Shown: positions 10,691 to 23,088 of the stretch, in pieces
Position numbering within the stretch: position 1 is the stretch's first letter
Layout: every line of letters starts with the position of its first letter
NCBI GenBank assembly: GCA_003868215.1
Contig: QWDQ01000051.1
Span: 62,001 to 126,000 of the forward strand
Reading direction: 5' to 3'
DNA from: Pseudophaeomoniella oleicola
Taxonomy: Eukaryota; Ascomycota; Eurotiomycetes; Phaeomoniellales; Phaeomoniellaceae
Length of the DNA: 64,000 bases
Program-made: the position numbers and the translations under genes
Notes under the pieces: generated by a model
What the model was told of the DNA's origin: nothing
Database searches by the model: none
The model's input: only the letters and a program-made list of their open reading frames with translations

Positions 10691-13267
10691 TAGGGCCTTA
10701 CTCGTGCTAACAACCGAGGGATGCGTCGCTTTGCTTTCTGATTTCCGGAAGGCGGATCTGACCCTCGGTTTTATGTCTCATCTCTCTGACTCCTTTGGCT
10801 TCGGTAGTGTAGCTACGTTTATCTAGAGTTGTCTAGGCGTACCTAGTTAGTAGCTTTGTGGTCAACATCAGCTTCATGACGCGGCCACGAAGCTCCGAAC
10901 TTACCCTCGTCCCATATTCGCCGAAGCGCTATTGTTCTGAGAACATGGCTGGACTCGTGCTTTTTGCCAGAGGACGCAGTACAAAAGCGTTGCGACTGAC
11001 ATCACGCAGAATAAAAGTCAGGTAGAAGGAACAGGCACAACGGACGAGATTTGTAGACGTGCTGGCGGCATATCAGGAGATCGAGGTGATCAGACTTCAA
11101 TTCTCTATCAGCTCTTTGATCTACCTACCAGGTACATACCTCTTATCACTGTGCGCCGTGGGTCGGGTCAACCCGCAACCCAACCCGACCCGCAATATGA
11201 TGCCCGCAAAATAACATTCTTGAACTTTGTAATCAATCAGACAAGATGCGCGACAGTCCAAACTCAACTGTTTGCGTAGGCCGCGATCCAAGGTCATCAA
11301 GGTCATGCGATTCAATGATGCTGGACCACCGACATGTTGTAGGGCCAGTATCGATAAAATGTTACCAATCCGACATCTTTGTCGTAGAAGGAGGATGTAG
11401 TATGTGCCAAGTGACGCGCCGGAAACACTTAAAAGCAATGGCCACGACGGTAGCGGTGCTACCTACTTTTCAGAAGACCTTGGGTTCTCTCAACGCTGTC
11501 CTCCACTTTACGCAGTGAAACTTGTGTCACCACCGTGATGTTTTTACCTGCCTCGTTGAGATGCGACGTCGGCTGTAGGTTGTGAGCTGGAAGAGCTGTC
11601 GTAACCTCGTAGAGACTGGGGGGGGGTGTATATACGATCGCGCTGAAGAGCACTTGAGAGACGTAATGTCGCATGATTGACGGCTAGTGGCGACAAGTTT
11701 GCTTCACGGATTTGGGTGACGAAGACGAGGAGAGAGATGGTGTATGTACTATTTGACACAAAGGTTAGCAAAGATTGCGCGCAAACAGCTCCTGGTCTCA
11801 GCCTCCTGTTATCCAACCCGAAACTTCCAATTCTCCCTGCAGCCCTAAAGTTAATGCGTGACTTCCGTCGGGCTACCTGAGCAGTGAGGAGACATTGCTG
11901 CTAGAGAGAATGCGAAATGGCTGGACAACGGAAAACCAAGAGAGCTGAGATTGCATGATTATAAGAGAAGTAAGTATCGAAGAAGATCCGTGGTGGACAT
12001 GGGTTGGAACAGCGCTCGATGATGGGGATTCTGCGGAAGGAAGGAAGCGTTGCTCCGACTGATCAGTACTCCTTCCAAGCGTTCGACGAGGATACGAAGT
12101 GGGATTGAAGCATAACGATCCAAATGGACCGAGATGTCGGAGAACTGTTATTAAAGGCGATAGTGAATGGATGATATTACTGAATAAGATGTGCTTCAGC
12201 AGTCTCATTGGCTTTCTGTAGGTACCTTTTGTTGAGCCTTCTTGCTGCAGAGACTTTCCCAAATGTATATGGTATGGGGTATGGCGTATATATATATATA
12301 TATATATATCTCTCTCTCTCGACTTGTGGTAAAGGTAGCAAGGTAGCAGTATACAACATCTACACTTGCAACAGTGAAAGAAACAGAGACCAAGAAGCTC
12401 TTGCGGCGTTGTGCTGGAGTTTATGTGGACGAATTAAATGATGAGAGTAGAGAAAATATCAAGTAACATTGAAGGATGAATCACGCGTGAGTGGCCTCCT
12501 AGTTCCTACCGTACCCCGATGGCCTCGTCACAACCTCACAGTATCGAACCCTCAACACCACACACAAATTCGGAAAGTATAGGTAGGTATATTATCACCA
12601 GCAAGAGCACACACACATTGGAAGCAATATATATTCCAACTATCAGCAACCGCGCTGTTTAAAGGCTGACCTGAAGTGCCCCATTGATGTCGAGCCGAGG
12701 GACATACACGACAACATTGACAATCGCAACACGCTCGAATATAGGCTACAGATCAATGTGGCAGCCACCCAACCTAGATATATAGCACCAGCACCAGCAC
12801 CAGCACCAGCACCTATTTGGAGAGATATATATATCGAGGCAGCTAGCCATTCAATATACACTCCGAACTTTTTCAAGACCCGTGGGCTGCTGCAAACTAT
12901 GGTCGTTCTGCATCAGGATCTACACCTCCCAAAGTTCATGGCCACGAATCAGCGATAGTGGAACAGCCAATGCGAGATTGCTGCTGTGAGGCTGGGCTGC
13001 GGCATCGATTGGATTGGGTCTGACTGCCGGATATGCCTCCTGATGCATGCAGGTGAGGGCTGAGGAGCGGAGGATGTACATACTGGAATGAGCATGCATG
13101 CGCATGTCGCCTGACAAGTTGACACGCAGTGGAATCCATTCTCAGGGAAGGTTGTGTCTATGGGCTTTTATTCACTACTTTATGGGCGAGGTATCGTCCG
13201 TCTCCTTTCCCAGCTTTCTATACAACAGCAACAAGTAACACAGATAAGTATTCCTACTACTACCAAC
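10691..13267. other. Long intergenic stretch with simple repeats
   Basis: No gene can be supported over 2.5 kb. Features seen: a short inverted repeat at 11159-11194 (GGGTCGGGT paired with ACCCGACCC), a TA/TC microsatellite at 12287-12320, and five tandem GCACCA hexamers at 12785-12813. Open frames here have the composition of chance reading. The last 100 bp contain the leader of the exonuclease gene. Confidence 0.5.
12785..12813. repeat. (GCACCA)5 minisatellite
   Basis: Five near-perfect tandem copies of a GCACCA hexamer in otherwise non-coding DNA. Confidence 0.85.
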
Positions 13268-14254
13268 ATGGCATATACGTTGGTTCAGACCACTGCTTCT
13301 TTGATTGAAATGCTGGAGAAGATTGTCGACCTGCCAGCCAATCCTCCGTCCATCTATATCGATTTGGAAGGCGTCAAATTGTCGAGGAGCGGTGCTATAG
13401 CGGTCCTGCAGATCTTTGTGCTTCCTCTGAAGCACACGTACCTAGTCGATGTGCATCAGCTCAAGGGACAGGCCTTTATTTGCCCAAGTGCCGATGGGAC
13501 AACCTTGAAGAGCGTCTTGGAAAACGATTCCATCCCCAAGGTGATATTCGATGTTAGGCACGACTCCGATGCCTTGTTCGGCCAGTACGAGGTCGCCCTC
13601 CAAGGCATTCATGACCTTCAAGTCATGGAATTCGCTCGGGCGGGCCGCCACGGGAAGCACGTGAACGGGCTCGCTCGATGCATTGAGAGGGATGCCCAGC
13701 TGAATGTCGCTGAAAGAAAACGATTTGCGGATACCAAAGTTCTCGGCACAAAGCTGTTCGCGCCTGAGCACGGAGGCAGTTACGAAGTCTTCCTAGCCAG
13801 ACCTCTAGCACCTGGTATCCTCAAGTACTGCGTTCAGGACGTTCAATACCTTCCTCGCCTTTGGGAAATCTATTCGAAACAGCTATCTGCTGCTGCGTTA
13901 GCCAAGGTCGAGACCGAAGTTGTGGATCGCATTTGGATGTCTCAACAACCGCTCTGGGCTAAACTCGGCAAAGGTCGTCATATGGCGATTGGCCCTTGGC
14001 AGTCTGGAGGTTTGACGAGGACTTGTTTTCCCAAAGAAAGGTCAGTTGTATGCCCCCAACTGCCGGTGCTTTGCCATGTGGTTATCCCAAAAGATAACAC
14101 TGACAGTTACTGTTTTATCGTAAACAGTAACAAAGCCAAAGTTCCAAAATTTGTCGTTACTAAACAGGGGGAGATAACGACAGTCGTGAGCCCATTGAAG
14201 GGGACCGCTGAGCCGACTCAAGGAATATTGGACATTGGGGAATTGGCCATTTAG
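13268..14254 (+). CDS. DEDD-type 3'-5' exonuclease domain protein
   Basis: Single-exon gene, 328 residues from the ATG at 13268. The frame is open upstream to 13154, but those residues lack domain similarity, and AACATGG at 13268 is the better context. The RNase D/WRN-like fold is readable: motif I IYIDLEGVKLS carries the paired D and E (residues about 30-32), motif II VIFDVRHDSDAL gives the second Asp, and motif III YCVQDVQYLPRLWEIY gives the Tyr-x3-Asp of the DEDDy class. The last 100 residues are a family extension without motifs I know. It probably degrades or trims RNA or DNA from 3' ends. Fungi carry many stand-alone proteins of this type of unknown substrate. No neighbour suggests a pathway. 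Confidence 0.85.
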   Translation: MAYTLVQTTASLIEMLEKIVDLPANPPSIYIDLEGVKLSRSGAIAVLQIFVLPLKHTYLVDVHQLKGQAFICPSADGTTLKSVLENDSIPKVIFDVRHDSDALFGQYEVALQGIHDLQVMEFARAGRHGKHVNGLARCIERDAQLNVAERKRFADTKVLGTKLFAPEHGGSYEVFLARPLAPGILKYCVQDVQYLPRLWEIYSKQLSAAALAKVETEVVDRIWMSQQPLWAKLGKGRHMAIGPWQSGGLTRTCFPKERSVVCPQLPVLCHVVIPKDNTDSYCFIVNSNKAKVPKFVVTKQGEITTVVSPLKGTAEPTQGILDIGELAI

Positions 14255-16043
14255 GATGAAAGAGCTGCCTAGCAACAGTCAAAATCCTGTTCGACGCATC
14301 GAGTTTAGATAGCAGTAGGGCTAAGAAATGAAATATCATCCATGACTTGCGAGGTCTTACATTCCAGATCAAAGTCAACAAGTCATCTGCGTCTGACGCG
14401 AGCATACAGCTCGATATATTCTCGACATCCTCTGTAAGGAATCTAACCCTTGCAAACTCCTGATGGGACATTTCAAGGCGCAGAGAAAGTACAAAGCTGG
14501 AATGTAACGGATTCCTTCTGCATGGTCCTTGCGAGTATCCCATAAGACACCTTGCTGCATGGGTCAGTAACGGAAGGGGAGGATTCCAATGAAGCATGAA
14601 TAATGTGGTGGACGAAGCAAGGTATAAGCATCGTTTAACTTCTATGAATGTACCCATCGCTCTGTTAGTATCTGTACTTCGAATTCCTCGACTTCCTGCA
14701 GAGGCGGCGGATATGGCGGTGACGGATCAATGTCGCGCCGAAGTACATTCGCACCGAAAGATTCGACCAAATGTTGATTTGCGGAAGTTGAAGATCTACA
14801 ATCGACATCAAAATTGACCGAAGATATTTTACTTGCTATCATTATCTCATCTGGCAGACTTATCCAAGTCAGGGATAACGAAAGAGTCCAGGAAACCATC
14901 AGTGGCAGTTCCCGCACGAGACGAATAGTAGTGAGACCAGCGTAACCTAGAGTCTGTGTGACGTTTGGTTATCGAACGGTGCCATCTTGCGACAGCAATC
15001 TATCCGGACAGGCTCGTTTCATAGGACATAACTAGGAGGGTGATGAAAGGGTGGTACCTGATATGGACAAACTATCTTCAGCAGATTGCCTGCATGCGCT
15101 AATTTATCAGCGCAGAAGATAGGGACCGGTTTGGATGACTTGTCCTTCATTAGTGACGCCTGCATAAGGCATCGCCTTTCTCTTCTATGATGACAACCTC
15201 GCTTAAGTTCCCCACTGGACATCACTTGGGTACGCATCGGAGACCACGAATGGACGTGACTCAAGGCCATTCTGATAGGTTCCAGCCAGAATCAATCTAC
15301 GCATTCATCACTCCGATCTAAACGAAGTGATCCCCCGCCTTGATGGGCTAGAACTTCGATCTCGATGTTTACGGCAAGCCGTTTCAACCACTGTGTCATC
15401 CAAATACTCCGTGAGCATCTCTTCCTTACCCGGCAGTGCTGCTACCTCTGATCATCATACTAACAAAATCACGAATGCTTGCCTAAAGTGTACGAGCCAC
15501 TACCCCTGACCCTGACAACAGACAACGCCATCAGAACCCGTACAAATGAATAATCCTCAATCAATCATCGGCCCGAATACCCCTGATGCAGCATACACTA
15601 AATCCCAATTCGACCGTCGGATTTCTCCAGTCATCAAATCAGGAAGTGCAGGTATTGGGTCAAGCTTCATGTCTTTAAGCAACGACCTAATACTACACTC
15701 TGAAAGGCCCTCATCGGCAATATTTTATATTCCATTCCTCGCTTCACCTCCAGAGCTCGACGTGTTTGGCACCGAAAGAGCATGAAAGAATAAATCTTCA
15801 CACGGCGCGCCTGTGGAATATATTATACGGGGTCCTTTGGGTTGTGGGCAAGTGACAAATGATGCTGGTAGAGAGCTCGATGTTGCTGATACTACGGAAC
15901 CGAGCCAAGGGCTATTCTACAGCCTACTCGCGAAGAGAAGAGTCAGTCGTTATAGTGACAGTCAAATGAGAGTCAAGGTGTTGGAGATTTGCCTATGTAC
16001 ATGTCCGCCATTCGCACAGCAGGTTAGGTCCACCACGACCGTT
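14255..16043. other. Intergenic, weak minus-strand coding potential
   Basis: No gene can be confidently drawn. On the minus strand, frames at 15270-15019, 14917-14642 and 14657-14300 have better than chance composition and could be exons of an unrecognised gene, with one candidate intron about 15058-14947 (GTACCA..CTCTAG). I could not make a coherent product. Confidence 0.3.
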
Positions 16044-16959
16044 CTACCAAGGTCTATCTTTATGATCGTAGCCAGCAAATCTGTTCTCCTCTGTACGGAC
16101 GGCTTGATCTATCTGTTGCAACGCGAGAGTCAGCGGTTTCAAGTTCGAGCGAAACAGCAGAAGCGGTGACAATACCTCTTGAACCATTCCATCAACGCTT
16201 TCTGCCAAGGGCACAGGTGCACCCTCGTATCCGTTGAGCTTAGCATTACCATTACCGAGATCGGTTTGCGTCCAGCTACGCAAGGTTCGTCAGCTTGTCG
16301 TCCCTTCTCTGCGATGCAATCGTACCTACCCGGGACAGATCGGCATGGCGATCAGATTCTCGTTCTCGGCATGCATTCTTCTCGTCAGAAGATTGATAGC
16401 CGCCTTAGATACACTGTAGGCGGATGACTCTAACGGATATGCGAGATGTCCTTGCAAGCTGCCCAAAGTCGAGGAAATCACGATAAATTTTGGAGTCTGC
16501 GCCGAATTTTGCAGCAGTGGCCAGGTTTGTTGGAACAAGACGAGCGGTGCAATAGTGTTCAATTCGAAATGGAATCTCATTTCCTCGAGAGGAACGGTGG
16601 CTGCTGGGCCGAAATGTCTTTGCGTACCGGCATTGGCGATGACAACGTCAAGGCTGGAGATGCCGTGAACGGATTGAAGCTCCTTGGCAGCAAGCTCTGC
16701 GTCCTCAGGGATCATGCTATCGAGCTTGATCGGAGTAAGCTTGCTCCCCTTTCCCGCGGGTAGCGAGGTCAGACTTCGTGATGTCTCATTCTGGACATCT
16801 CTGACGGCTGCGATGACATGCACGTTGTCGCGTGCGAGGTATCGTGAGACGAGCTCCCGACCGATTCCTGCACAAAATCAATTGGACGTGTCAGAAAAGG
16901 ACTGGGAAATGCAAACCTCGGTTCGCCCCTGTGATGAGATATGATATTGAGGTTGCCAT
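16044..16959 (-). CDS. Short-chain dehydrogenase/reductase (CsgA-like SDR)
   Basis: NAD(P)-dependent oxidoreductase of the classical SDR family. Four exons assembled by hand: 16959-16917, 16867-16330, 16275-16176, 16112-16044, with introns of 49, 54 and 63 bp. The model closes at 249 residues, the family's usual size. The N-terminus reads MATSISYLITGANRGIGREL, giving the TGxxxGIG cofactor motif; the first intron splits the last Gly codon of that motif. NAG follows at about residue 90, the catalytic Ser lies in FIVISSTLG, and the YSVSK box is Tyr-x3-Lys. The CPGW-QTD-GN segment is rebuilt across the second intron, and the third joins GMVQE to IDQAV, as in the sniffer/CsgA-like SDR group. Substrate unknown. 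It diverges from a second, unrelated SDR at 17510. Confidence 0.9.
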
Positions 16960-17509
16960 TGCTGTTGTTTCGTCTGACTGATCCTTGTTCTGCAATCATG
17001 AAGACAGGTACATGACAGGAGTCGTAAGTCCTGTTATATACAGCAGTAAACAGACGGAGTCCAGCCATATCGCCTTGCTCAGTAAGCATCTCTCGTTGAA
17101 GCAATCCAGTATCTCATGCCGCTTTAACCATCATTTGAAATCCGGAGTACGTCGGTCGATCTCCGGGACAAGACGATGAGTCAGCACGAAATGCTCGGAG
17201 GAACCATGTCACGACCACACAAGTCCGACGCTGAAGTTGATTCACTTGAGCACGGTATCATCATAATCGCTGCATCGTAGAGCGTATATCTAGTAATCTA
17301 CCGGCAGTATGAATGTCCAGACACAGGGCAGAGCTTCCTCTGCACTCGATTACAAAGCGTCCACCGTCATCCTACGGAACTGATTGTCCCTGTTGAGGTC
17401 GAGGGGCATATATATCCAGCACGTCCAACTCAACTTTTGCTATCTACATCACAACAATTCATAGCCTGTCATAGATCACGTCTCTTTCTAGCAATCTCCA
17501 TCTCACATT
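16960..17509. promoter_or_regulatory. Divergent promoter between two SDR genes
   Basis: The 550-bp gap separates the start codons of the two SDR genes. A TATA-like CATATATAT sits at 17407-17415, about 95 bp upstream of the plus-strand start, and is followed by a CAACTC/CATCACAAC leader typical of a well-expressed fungal gene. Confidence 0.55.
17407..17415 (+). promoter_or_regulatory. TATA-like box of plus-strand SDR
   Basis: CATATATAT about 95 bp before the ATG at 17510, with a pyrimidine and CAA-rich leader between. Confidence 0.5.
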
Positions 17510-18371
17510 ATGTCTAGCACATCTCCCATTGCTCTCATCCTCGGTGCAGGATCCAGAGTCGGCCAACATGTCGCCCGCGGTTTCGCTTCGAAAGGCTACA
17601 AGGTCGCCCTCGTCGCCCGAAAACTGAAGGAAACCGACGATACAGCTGACCAAGTTAACATCTCCAGCGACTTGTCCAATCCCGAAGCTGTCGTCGACGT
17701 ATTCTCCAAAGTCAAAGCATCCCTCGGTATCCCAAGCGTTGTCGTCTATAACGGTAAGCTCCATGCCTAGCATCACTCACTGTCGAAACATGTGTTAAAA
17801 ATTCCTTCACAGCTGCCGCCGTAACTTTCAACGACCCCAAGAACCCCTTCGCCATCTCCGTCGCCGACTTCACTCGCGATCACAACGTCAACACGATGAG
17901 CGTCTACGTCGCCGCCCAACAATCCGTGCTCGGCTTCTCCCAACTTCCCTCCACCGCAGCCCGCACCTTCATCTTCACCGGCAACATCCTCAACGTGTCC
18001 CCGATCCTCAACCTCTTCGACAACGGCGTCGGCAAATCCGCAACCGCCCACATAATCCAATGCGCCGCCACCGCATACCAACCTCAAGGCTTCAAGTATG
18101 ATACCATACTATACCATACCTCTTTTTACCTACGTACTTACTACAAATCATTTGCTACAACACAATGGAAATAAAGATTTTCTAACTGACTTTATGTTCA
18201 CTTAGATTCTACTACGCCGACGAACGCAAACCCGACGGTGGCGCCGCTTTCCAAATCGACGGCGAAGCCCACGCGAAGCTTTACATGGACCTCGCCGAAG
18301 ACGCGCAGCAAAGACCCTGGCAACAGACGTTCGTGAAGGACGTTGGGTATAACTCGTTCCCTGTTGCTTGA
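17510..18371 (+). CDS. Short-chain dehydrogenase-like protein (atypical SDR)
   Basis: Three exons (17510-17753, 17813-18095, 18206-18371; introns 59 and 110 bp) close at 230 residues. Residues 8-24 read ALILGAGSRVGQHVARGF, a Rossmann GxGxxxG-type nucleotide-binding loop. The Ala/Val-rich core, the TFIFTGNIL strand in place of the catalytic Ser strand and the absence of a clear Tyr-x3-Lys box place it among atypical SDRs, which are common in fungi and often annotated only as NAD(P)-binding proteins. The C-terminus QTFVKDVGYNSFPVA is ordered-looking. Codon use is strongly C-ending, unlike the neighbouring intergenic frames, suggesting good expression. Enzymatic activity is uncertain because the catalytic Tyr/Lys pair is not obvious. 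Confidence 0.85.
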
Positions 18372-18992
18372 TTTATCTCTTTTCAGGTCTTTTCGAAAGG
18401 GCGGGGAGGGGAGAAGGAGGGTGATGTTTGATTGTTTGATTGATTGATTGATTGGAGGAGGAGGAGTGGAAGATTCCTAGGTAGTAGAGTACCTAAGTAG
18501 TAGCAACAGTGTTGCAACAGTCATTATTAAGTTACCTACCTACCTACTTACCTAATCTATCCTATACATGATGAAGGAAAATATAATGTGAACATGAATA
18601 TATATATATATATTCCTCAAACCCCCTATTCCGTTATCTCCTTACTAAACAAACTTGTCTGTACATATTGGCTGGTTTGACTTTTTGCCCCCGCCGCCGC
18701 CGCCGCCCACCTTTCAGTCTCTAATAGTAGGAAATGTCACCGTGAAATATATATATATATATATGTATATATTCCGACTGAGAATGAAGTTCCCTTTTTT
18801 CCCCTCTTGGGCAGCTAGCTGGTGTATATTATAATTGTGAATTTGCGATGGTAGTATATACCTGCGGGAGTAATACAGTGTGACAAGTGATGTCTAGCGA
18901 TCTAAATGTCTTATCTCTATCTACATCTAAGCCGTAGACACAGGAAAAGAACTGCCCCCCCCCCCGGCGTCCCTCCCAAAACGAATCTAACT
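18372..18992. other. Intergenic between convergent genes
   Basis: 3' flanks of two convergent genes. Holds ACCTACCTAC-type runs, two TA microsatellites (about 18599-18614 and 18747-18770), a CCGCCG run near 18700 and a C12 tract at 18955-18966. No gene seen. Confidence 0.6.
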
Positions 18993-20680
18993 TTAAATCT
19001 TAGATGTACGTCCTCTGCTCAAATGATAATACTCCTTCGCCACGAAGATGAGACTCACGATCAAACCGAGTCCGGCTAAACCGACGGATAGCCATAGAGC
19101 GCTACGGTAGCCGCGTAGTTTATCGTTTGCTTCTGTTGATCCGGCACCACCGTTGTTAACGTTCATTTCGACGGTCCCCGCAAAACCCAGGCCGAGCGAG
19201 ATGCTGTAATTCATGACCGTCATGACGATACTTGCGCCCATGCCCTGATACGCGCGCGGCACAGCGTTCGAGAAGATGATGGTCGCCGAGGGGAAAGACG
19301 TGTCCATGCCGATGGGGATGACGAGCGTGCTGAAGAAAAAATAGGTCCAATATGGCGAAGAGTTGGGAGGGTAGGTGGCGGCGAGGATCGAGCCGGTCAG
19401 AAAGGCGAGTTGTCCGATGACCATGATCCAGGACGGGGGGATGACGCCGAGGAGTTTGCCGACGGCGAGGGCGGAGAGGAGGCCGGAGGGGATGATGGGG
19501 GTGAACCAGGCTGCGATTTGGATTGGGGTTTTACCGCCGATGTTGAGTGCGACCTGCTCGATATAGAAAACCTATAGTCAAAACGTTAGGATTGGCGTTC
19601 GTCATTGGTGGAGAAAGGGGACTTACCCAGATACCGAAACAAGCCCAGCCTGTGGCCGTGCATGCGAAAACAAATGCGATGTCTGAATTGAAAGCGGCGA
19701 GAGGTAGGATTGGATATTTTGCCCACTTCACTTCGATAAAGAAGAAGGCGGCAGTAAACAGAGCGCCGAGGATGAGGCAGATGTAGACGTAGGGCTGCTG
19801 CCAACCAACAACAACGGCCTGGTTCCAGGCAAAGTTGATCAACACCAAGGCCGTGACCCCAGTCAATCCACCGGGAACGTCCAACCGGACGACCTTTTCA
19901 CGAATTGCGAGTTGCTTCACGGCCGCGCTGACCGGTTGAGGAGGAATCGTCCAGGCTGCGAACGCTGCCACACAGAAAAGCGCGATCGCCTGACTCCAAT
20001 AGATCCACGGCCACCAGGCAAGCGCAAAAAGGCCTCCAAATGTGAAACCGGCAATCGCACCAAAAGGAGCTGCTCCACCAAACCACGCAAAAGCCATGTT
20101 CTTCCTCGGTCCTGGTGAATAAGACCGGCCCAGGATGGCGAGCCCGTTGGGTAAGGTCAGCGCGGGACCCATGCCTTGGAAGACGCGGGAAAAGATGAAG
20201 AGTACGTGGGACGAGTAGACCGAGAGGCCGGCGACCAGTGACCACAATCCGTACCAGGCCATACCGACGACGAAGATTTTCTTGTTCCCAAACTCATCTC
20301 CCAACCGTCCACCGATGAGAATGAAGGTGCCGATGGTCAAACTGTAGCCGGCGATCAGCCAGGAGAGCTGCCCCTCGCTCGTGATCCCGAAGGATTTCCC
20401 AATCACACCGACAGTGGCTAGGGTGTTTCCCAAGCCGACCTGGTTGGTGAACATGGCCGTGCAGAGTGTGCCGACGAAGAGGATCTGTCGCGGAGCAGAG
20501 AGGGCATCGGCAGGATAGACATGCTGATCTTCGCCTGATAGTTCACCCGACTCGACATCTTATATTCTAATGTCAGCCACAGATGTAGATTGATGCTGTC
20601 GCAGAGAGCTGCTCACCTTGTTGGGTTGGCACAGATGCCTCGTTCTTTGCAGACAGATCGGTTTCGGTTGAGGATGTCAT
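18993..20680 (-). CDS. MFS transporter (14-TM DHA2-like)
   Basis: Major facilitator exporter. Three exons: 20680-20617, 20558-19627, 19571-18993; introns 58 and 55 bp; closes at 524 residues. The N-terminal 45 residues are hydrophilic (MTSSTETDLSAKNEASVP). The first membrane helix follows APRQILFVG. The QVGLGNTLATVGVIGKSFG and SWLIAGYSLTIGTFILIGGRLGD segments match family motif A (G-R-x-G-D), and FSRVFQGMGPALTLPN is the motif B region. The second intron is placed in FGIW/VFYIEQVALN, which restores a continuous helix. The closest recognisable type is the fungal DHA2 group related to aminotriazole/boron exporters (ATR1-like), but I would not name the substrate. It diverges from the C2HC/Zn2Cys6 regulator at 21263, the second such pair in the window. 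Confidence 0.92.
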
Positions 20681-21262
20681 AGCGAGAGCACGTAGAATGT
20701 AATTGAGATGGGCAGAGACGCGTCTCGGAAGGGAGTAGAACCGCCATCTTAGACATCTTTAAGTATCCTTGCGAACTGCCTCCTTTCCTCATCGTGAACG
20801 GATTCGAGTGTCACTGAGGATCATCGAGTGTTTGTCAGCGTCTAAACAACTCCATGCCAAGCACCACCTCTCTCCGACGAGCTAGTCCCGTTTAGGTTGG
20901 CGATATGGCAATGGCACGTGACGACCATCCAGCTCCGACATGACAAATGCGCCTCGTCCTCGTTCTCGTTCTTTCAGTACCTCAGTCATTGGTATGTGAG
21001 ATACTTGCCCATTACCTGTCTATAGGTACGGTCTGTGTCCTACTCACCTGCTTTCAGTGTTGTTGATTACACAATTGTAATATTACATACCGGACTCAGA
21101 GTTGATCCTGAATCTATCGCGATAAGCATTAGTAATCCTTGCTTATGTCATCCGTCCCTCGCCCTCGCCTTCGAACCCCGACAATCGAACAGAAACCTCC
21201 GACGGAATGGTCGATGTATCGTCCATCGACCGGATTTCAGCAGTGCTAAAACAGTGATAAGT
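20681..21262. promoter_or_regulatory. Divergent promoter, exporter/regulator 2
   Basis: A 582-bp gap between the MFS start (minus) and the zinc-finger regulator start (plus). It repeats the regulator-exporter arrangement seen at 4101-4906. No further gene is seen; an upstream in-frame extension of the regulator (from 21035) lacks protein character. Confidence 0.55.
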
Positions 21263-23088
21263 ATGGATGAGAACAGTGTGGCTGAACTAGATACTGCCAA
21301 CAGCGTTGAAGCTGACCTGATATGTGATCTATGTTCCAAATCCTACCAACGTCGTGTGTATCCCCCTCTCCCGTTGTCCGGCGCTGTCAATATCTCTTTC
21401 TCACTTTGCTTCAACTTTATTCTTCCCATCCTCAACCTTTCTGCTCATTATCACTGTTAACAATTCTTCAGGAGACCTGCTCGTACGCCATCGCAGACGC
21501 TGCCAAGGCCCTCCCAAGCCGGTAAATCGCCGCAAAGCTTGTGATGCATGTGTTCAAGCCAAAACCAGGTGCTCCTACACTCAACCCACCTGCTCTCGTT
21601 GTGCTAGACGAGGATCAAAATGTGTGTACCCTGCACTCTCGGTATCCTCGACCTCGGACCAACCAGAACCATACGCGGAAGCTGCAGCAGATCTCCCTCC
21701 TTCCAATCTCTCCTTGACTTCTTCCCAATTGGGGGACTTCGCAGCTTCGATTGAGCCATATGGAGAGAGATTCCCTACGTGGAACTACTCCGCCTCTCCG
21801 TATCCTCCTGGACCTCTTGATATCGACATGACAGATTTCACAAACCCTTCGGCCATGCTTCCAGATTTCTCCGCTGTCCAGCCGTCCATGGTCCACGAAA
21901 GCCTCAATCTTACGCCTTCCGGTCAAGACCTCTCGCTTTCATCGATGTCTAGGGAAAATCCAGCCGCTGCACCACGTTTACCCTCATTAAGTGATAACGC
22001 GAGCTCTGCGGCGACCCCTTCATCGTCCTCGACGTCGACCTCGTTGTCCCTGGTACACACGCTTAGCGAGTATCCCTCACTGCTGATGAAGGGATCATTC
22101 CTTTCTCCATTCCTCCACATGTCACTTTATACATTATACAGCAACATCGTTCCTGATATGACGTATCTCCCTCAGACGTCAATGGCAATCTGTTGCGGCA
22201 GCGGCCTTCACAGTTCGGACGGCAATCGATTCTTCAGGCGTGCCATGGACGCTGCCCGGCAGAGATTGATCGGAAGTTTCGTGAGCGCTGCCGAAACCTG
22301 ATTGCACCCCGTTCGACTGCTGACCTGCGTATTAGCCGTCGTACACTTGCATGCAGCAGTGGGATGCGTTGCATGCCATGATAATCTATGAGGTTTTAGA
22401 ACTGAGGGAGAACAGCAGGGATGAGCACGAAGATTGGAAACATGATCCGTGGGTGAAAGGGCTCCGCTCGCCCTTTCTTACAAAGGTTCGGCCTTCTCCC
22501 TCTCTTCTTCTCTCGCTCTCTCCATTTCTTCTGGCTCGCTAGCTGAGGTATACTGAACTCACATTCGCTTCACAGATGACACAAAGTTACTTCCGAGAAT
22601 ATTACGAGCTCCGCAATCCTGATATCAATGTTTTTTCAAACCCGAAATCAGCTCCATGTTCAGCAGCCGCCGCCACGCCCTGGGCCCGATGGAGGATCAC
22701 CGAGACGGCGAGGCGGACGATCTTCTTCACCAACATGCTCAACTTCTACAGTAACTACGACCACAAAACTGGAACGCAAACACCGTACTATGAGCCGCTG
22801 AACGACGAGCTTGTCCTCAATATGCCGTTGCCCTGTAGCGAAGCCGCATGGATGGCACGTGATGAGGAAGCCTGGAGACATGCAATCGAGGGGCAATCAT
22901 CTCGTATCTCGTCTAGGTCCAATAGCGTCGTAAGCGATGCGCTTACTCCGGACAGCACTTTGAAGACAACTCTTTCCAAGTTCACCAAAGACCAACTTCA
23001 AACTGAATTCAGCAGCACCGTTGGCTTTGGTAATTCCGATGAACTTCGAAGTCTCATAATCCTTTGTGCCTGTGAGCAATTTGCTTAA
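21263..23088 (+). CDS. Dual zinc-finger regulator (C2HC finger plus Zn2Cys6)
   Basis: Four exons as far as the frame is clear: 21263-21353, 21472-22280, 22336-22485, 22576-23088 (introns 118, 55, 90 bp), 520 residues. The first intron lies inside a zinc finger: CDLCSKSYQRR is joined to DLLVRHRRRC, giving C-x2-C-x12-H-x3-C. It is followed closely by a binuclear cluster, CDACVQAKTRC then CSRCARRGSKC. This finger-plus-cluster order is known from a subgroup of fungal regulators. Residues 100-260 are Ser/Pro-rich and probably disordered. Later exons carry the conserved WDALHAMIIYEVLELRE and RRTIFFTNMLNFYSN segments of the Fungal_trans region. The frame stops at 23088, earlier than family members usually end; decayed continuation is visible to 24025. 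It diverges from the MFS exporter at 18993-20680. Confidence 0.8.

Noticed and set aside
13154-13267. N-terminal extension of the exonuclease by 38 codons
   Set aside because: The extra residues look like leader sequence with no exonuclease similarity, and the ATG at 13268 has a better start context.
14160-14657. 165-codon minus-strand frame overlapping the end of the exonuclease gene
   Set aside because: Overlaps a well-supported gene on the opposite strand and shows no motif; at most its upstream part could be exon material.
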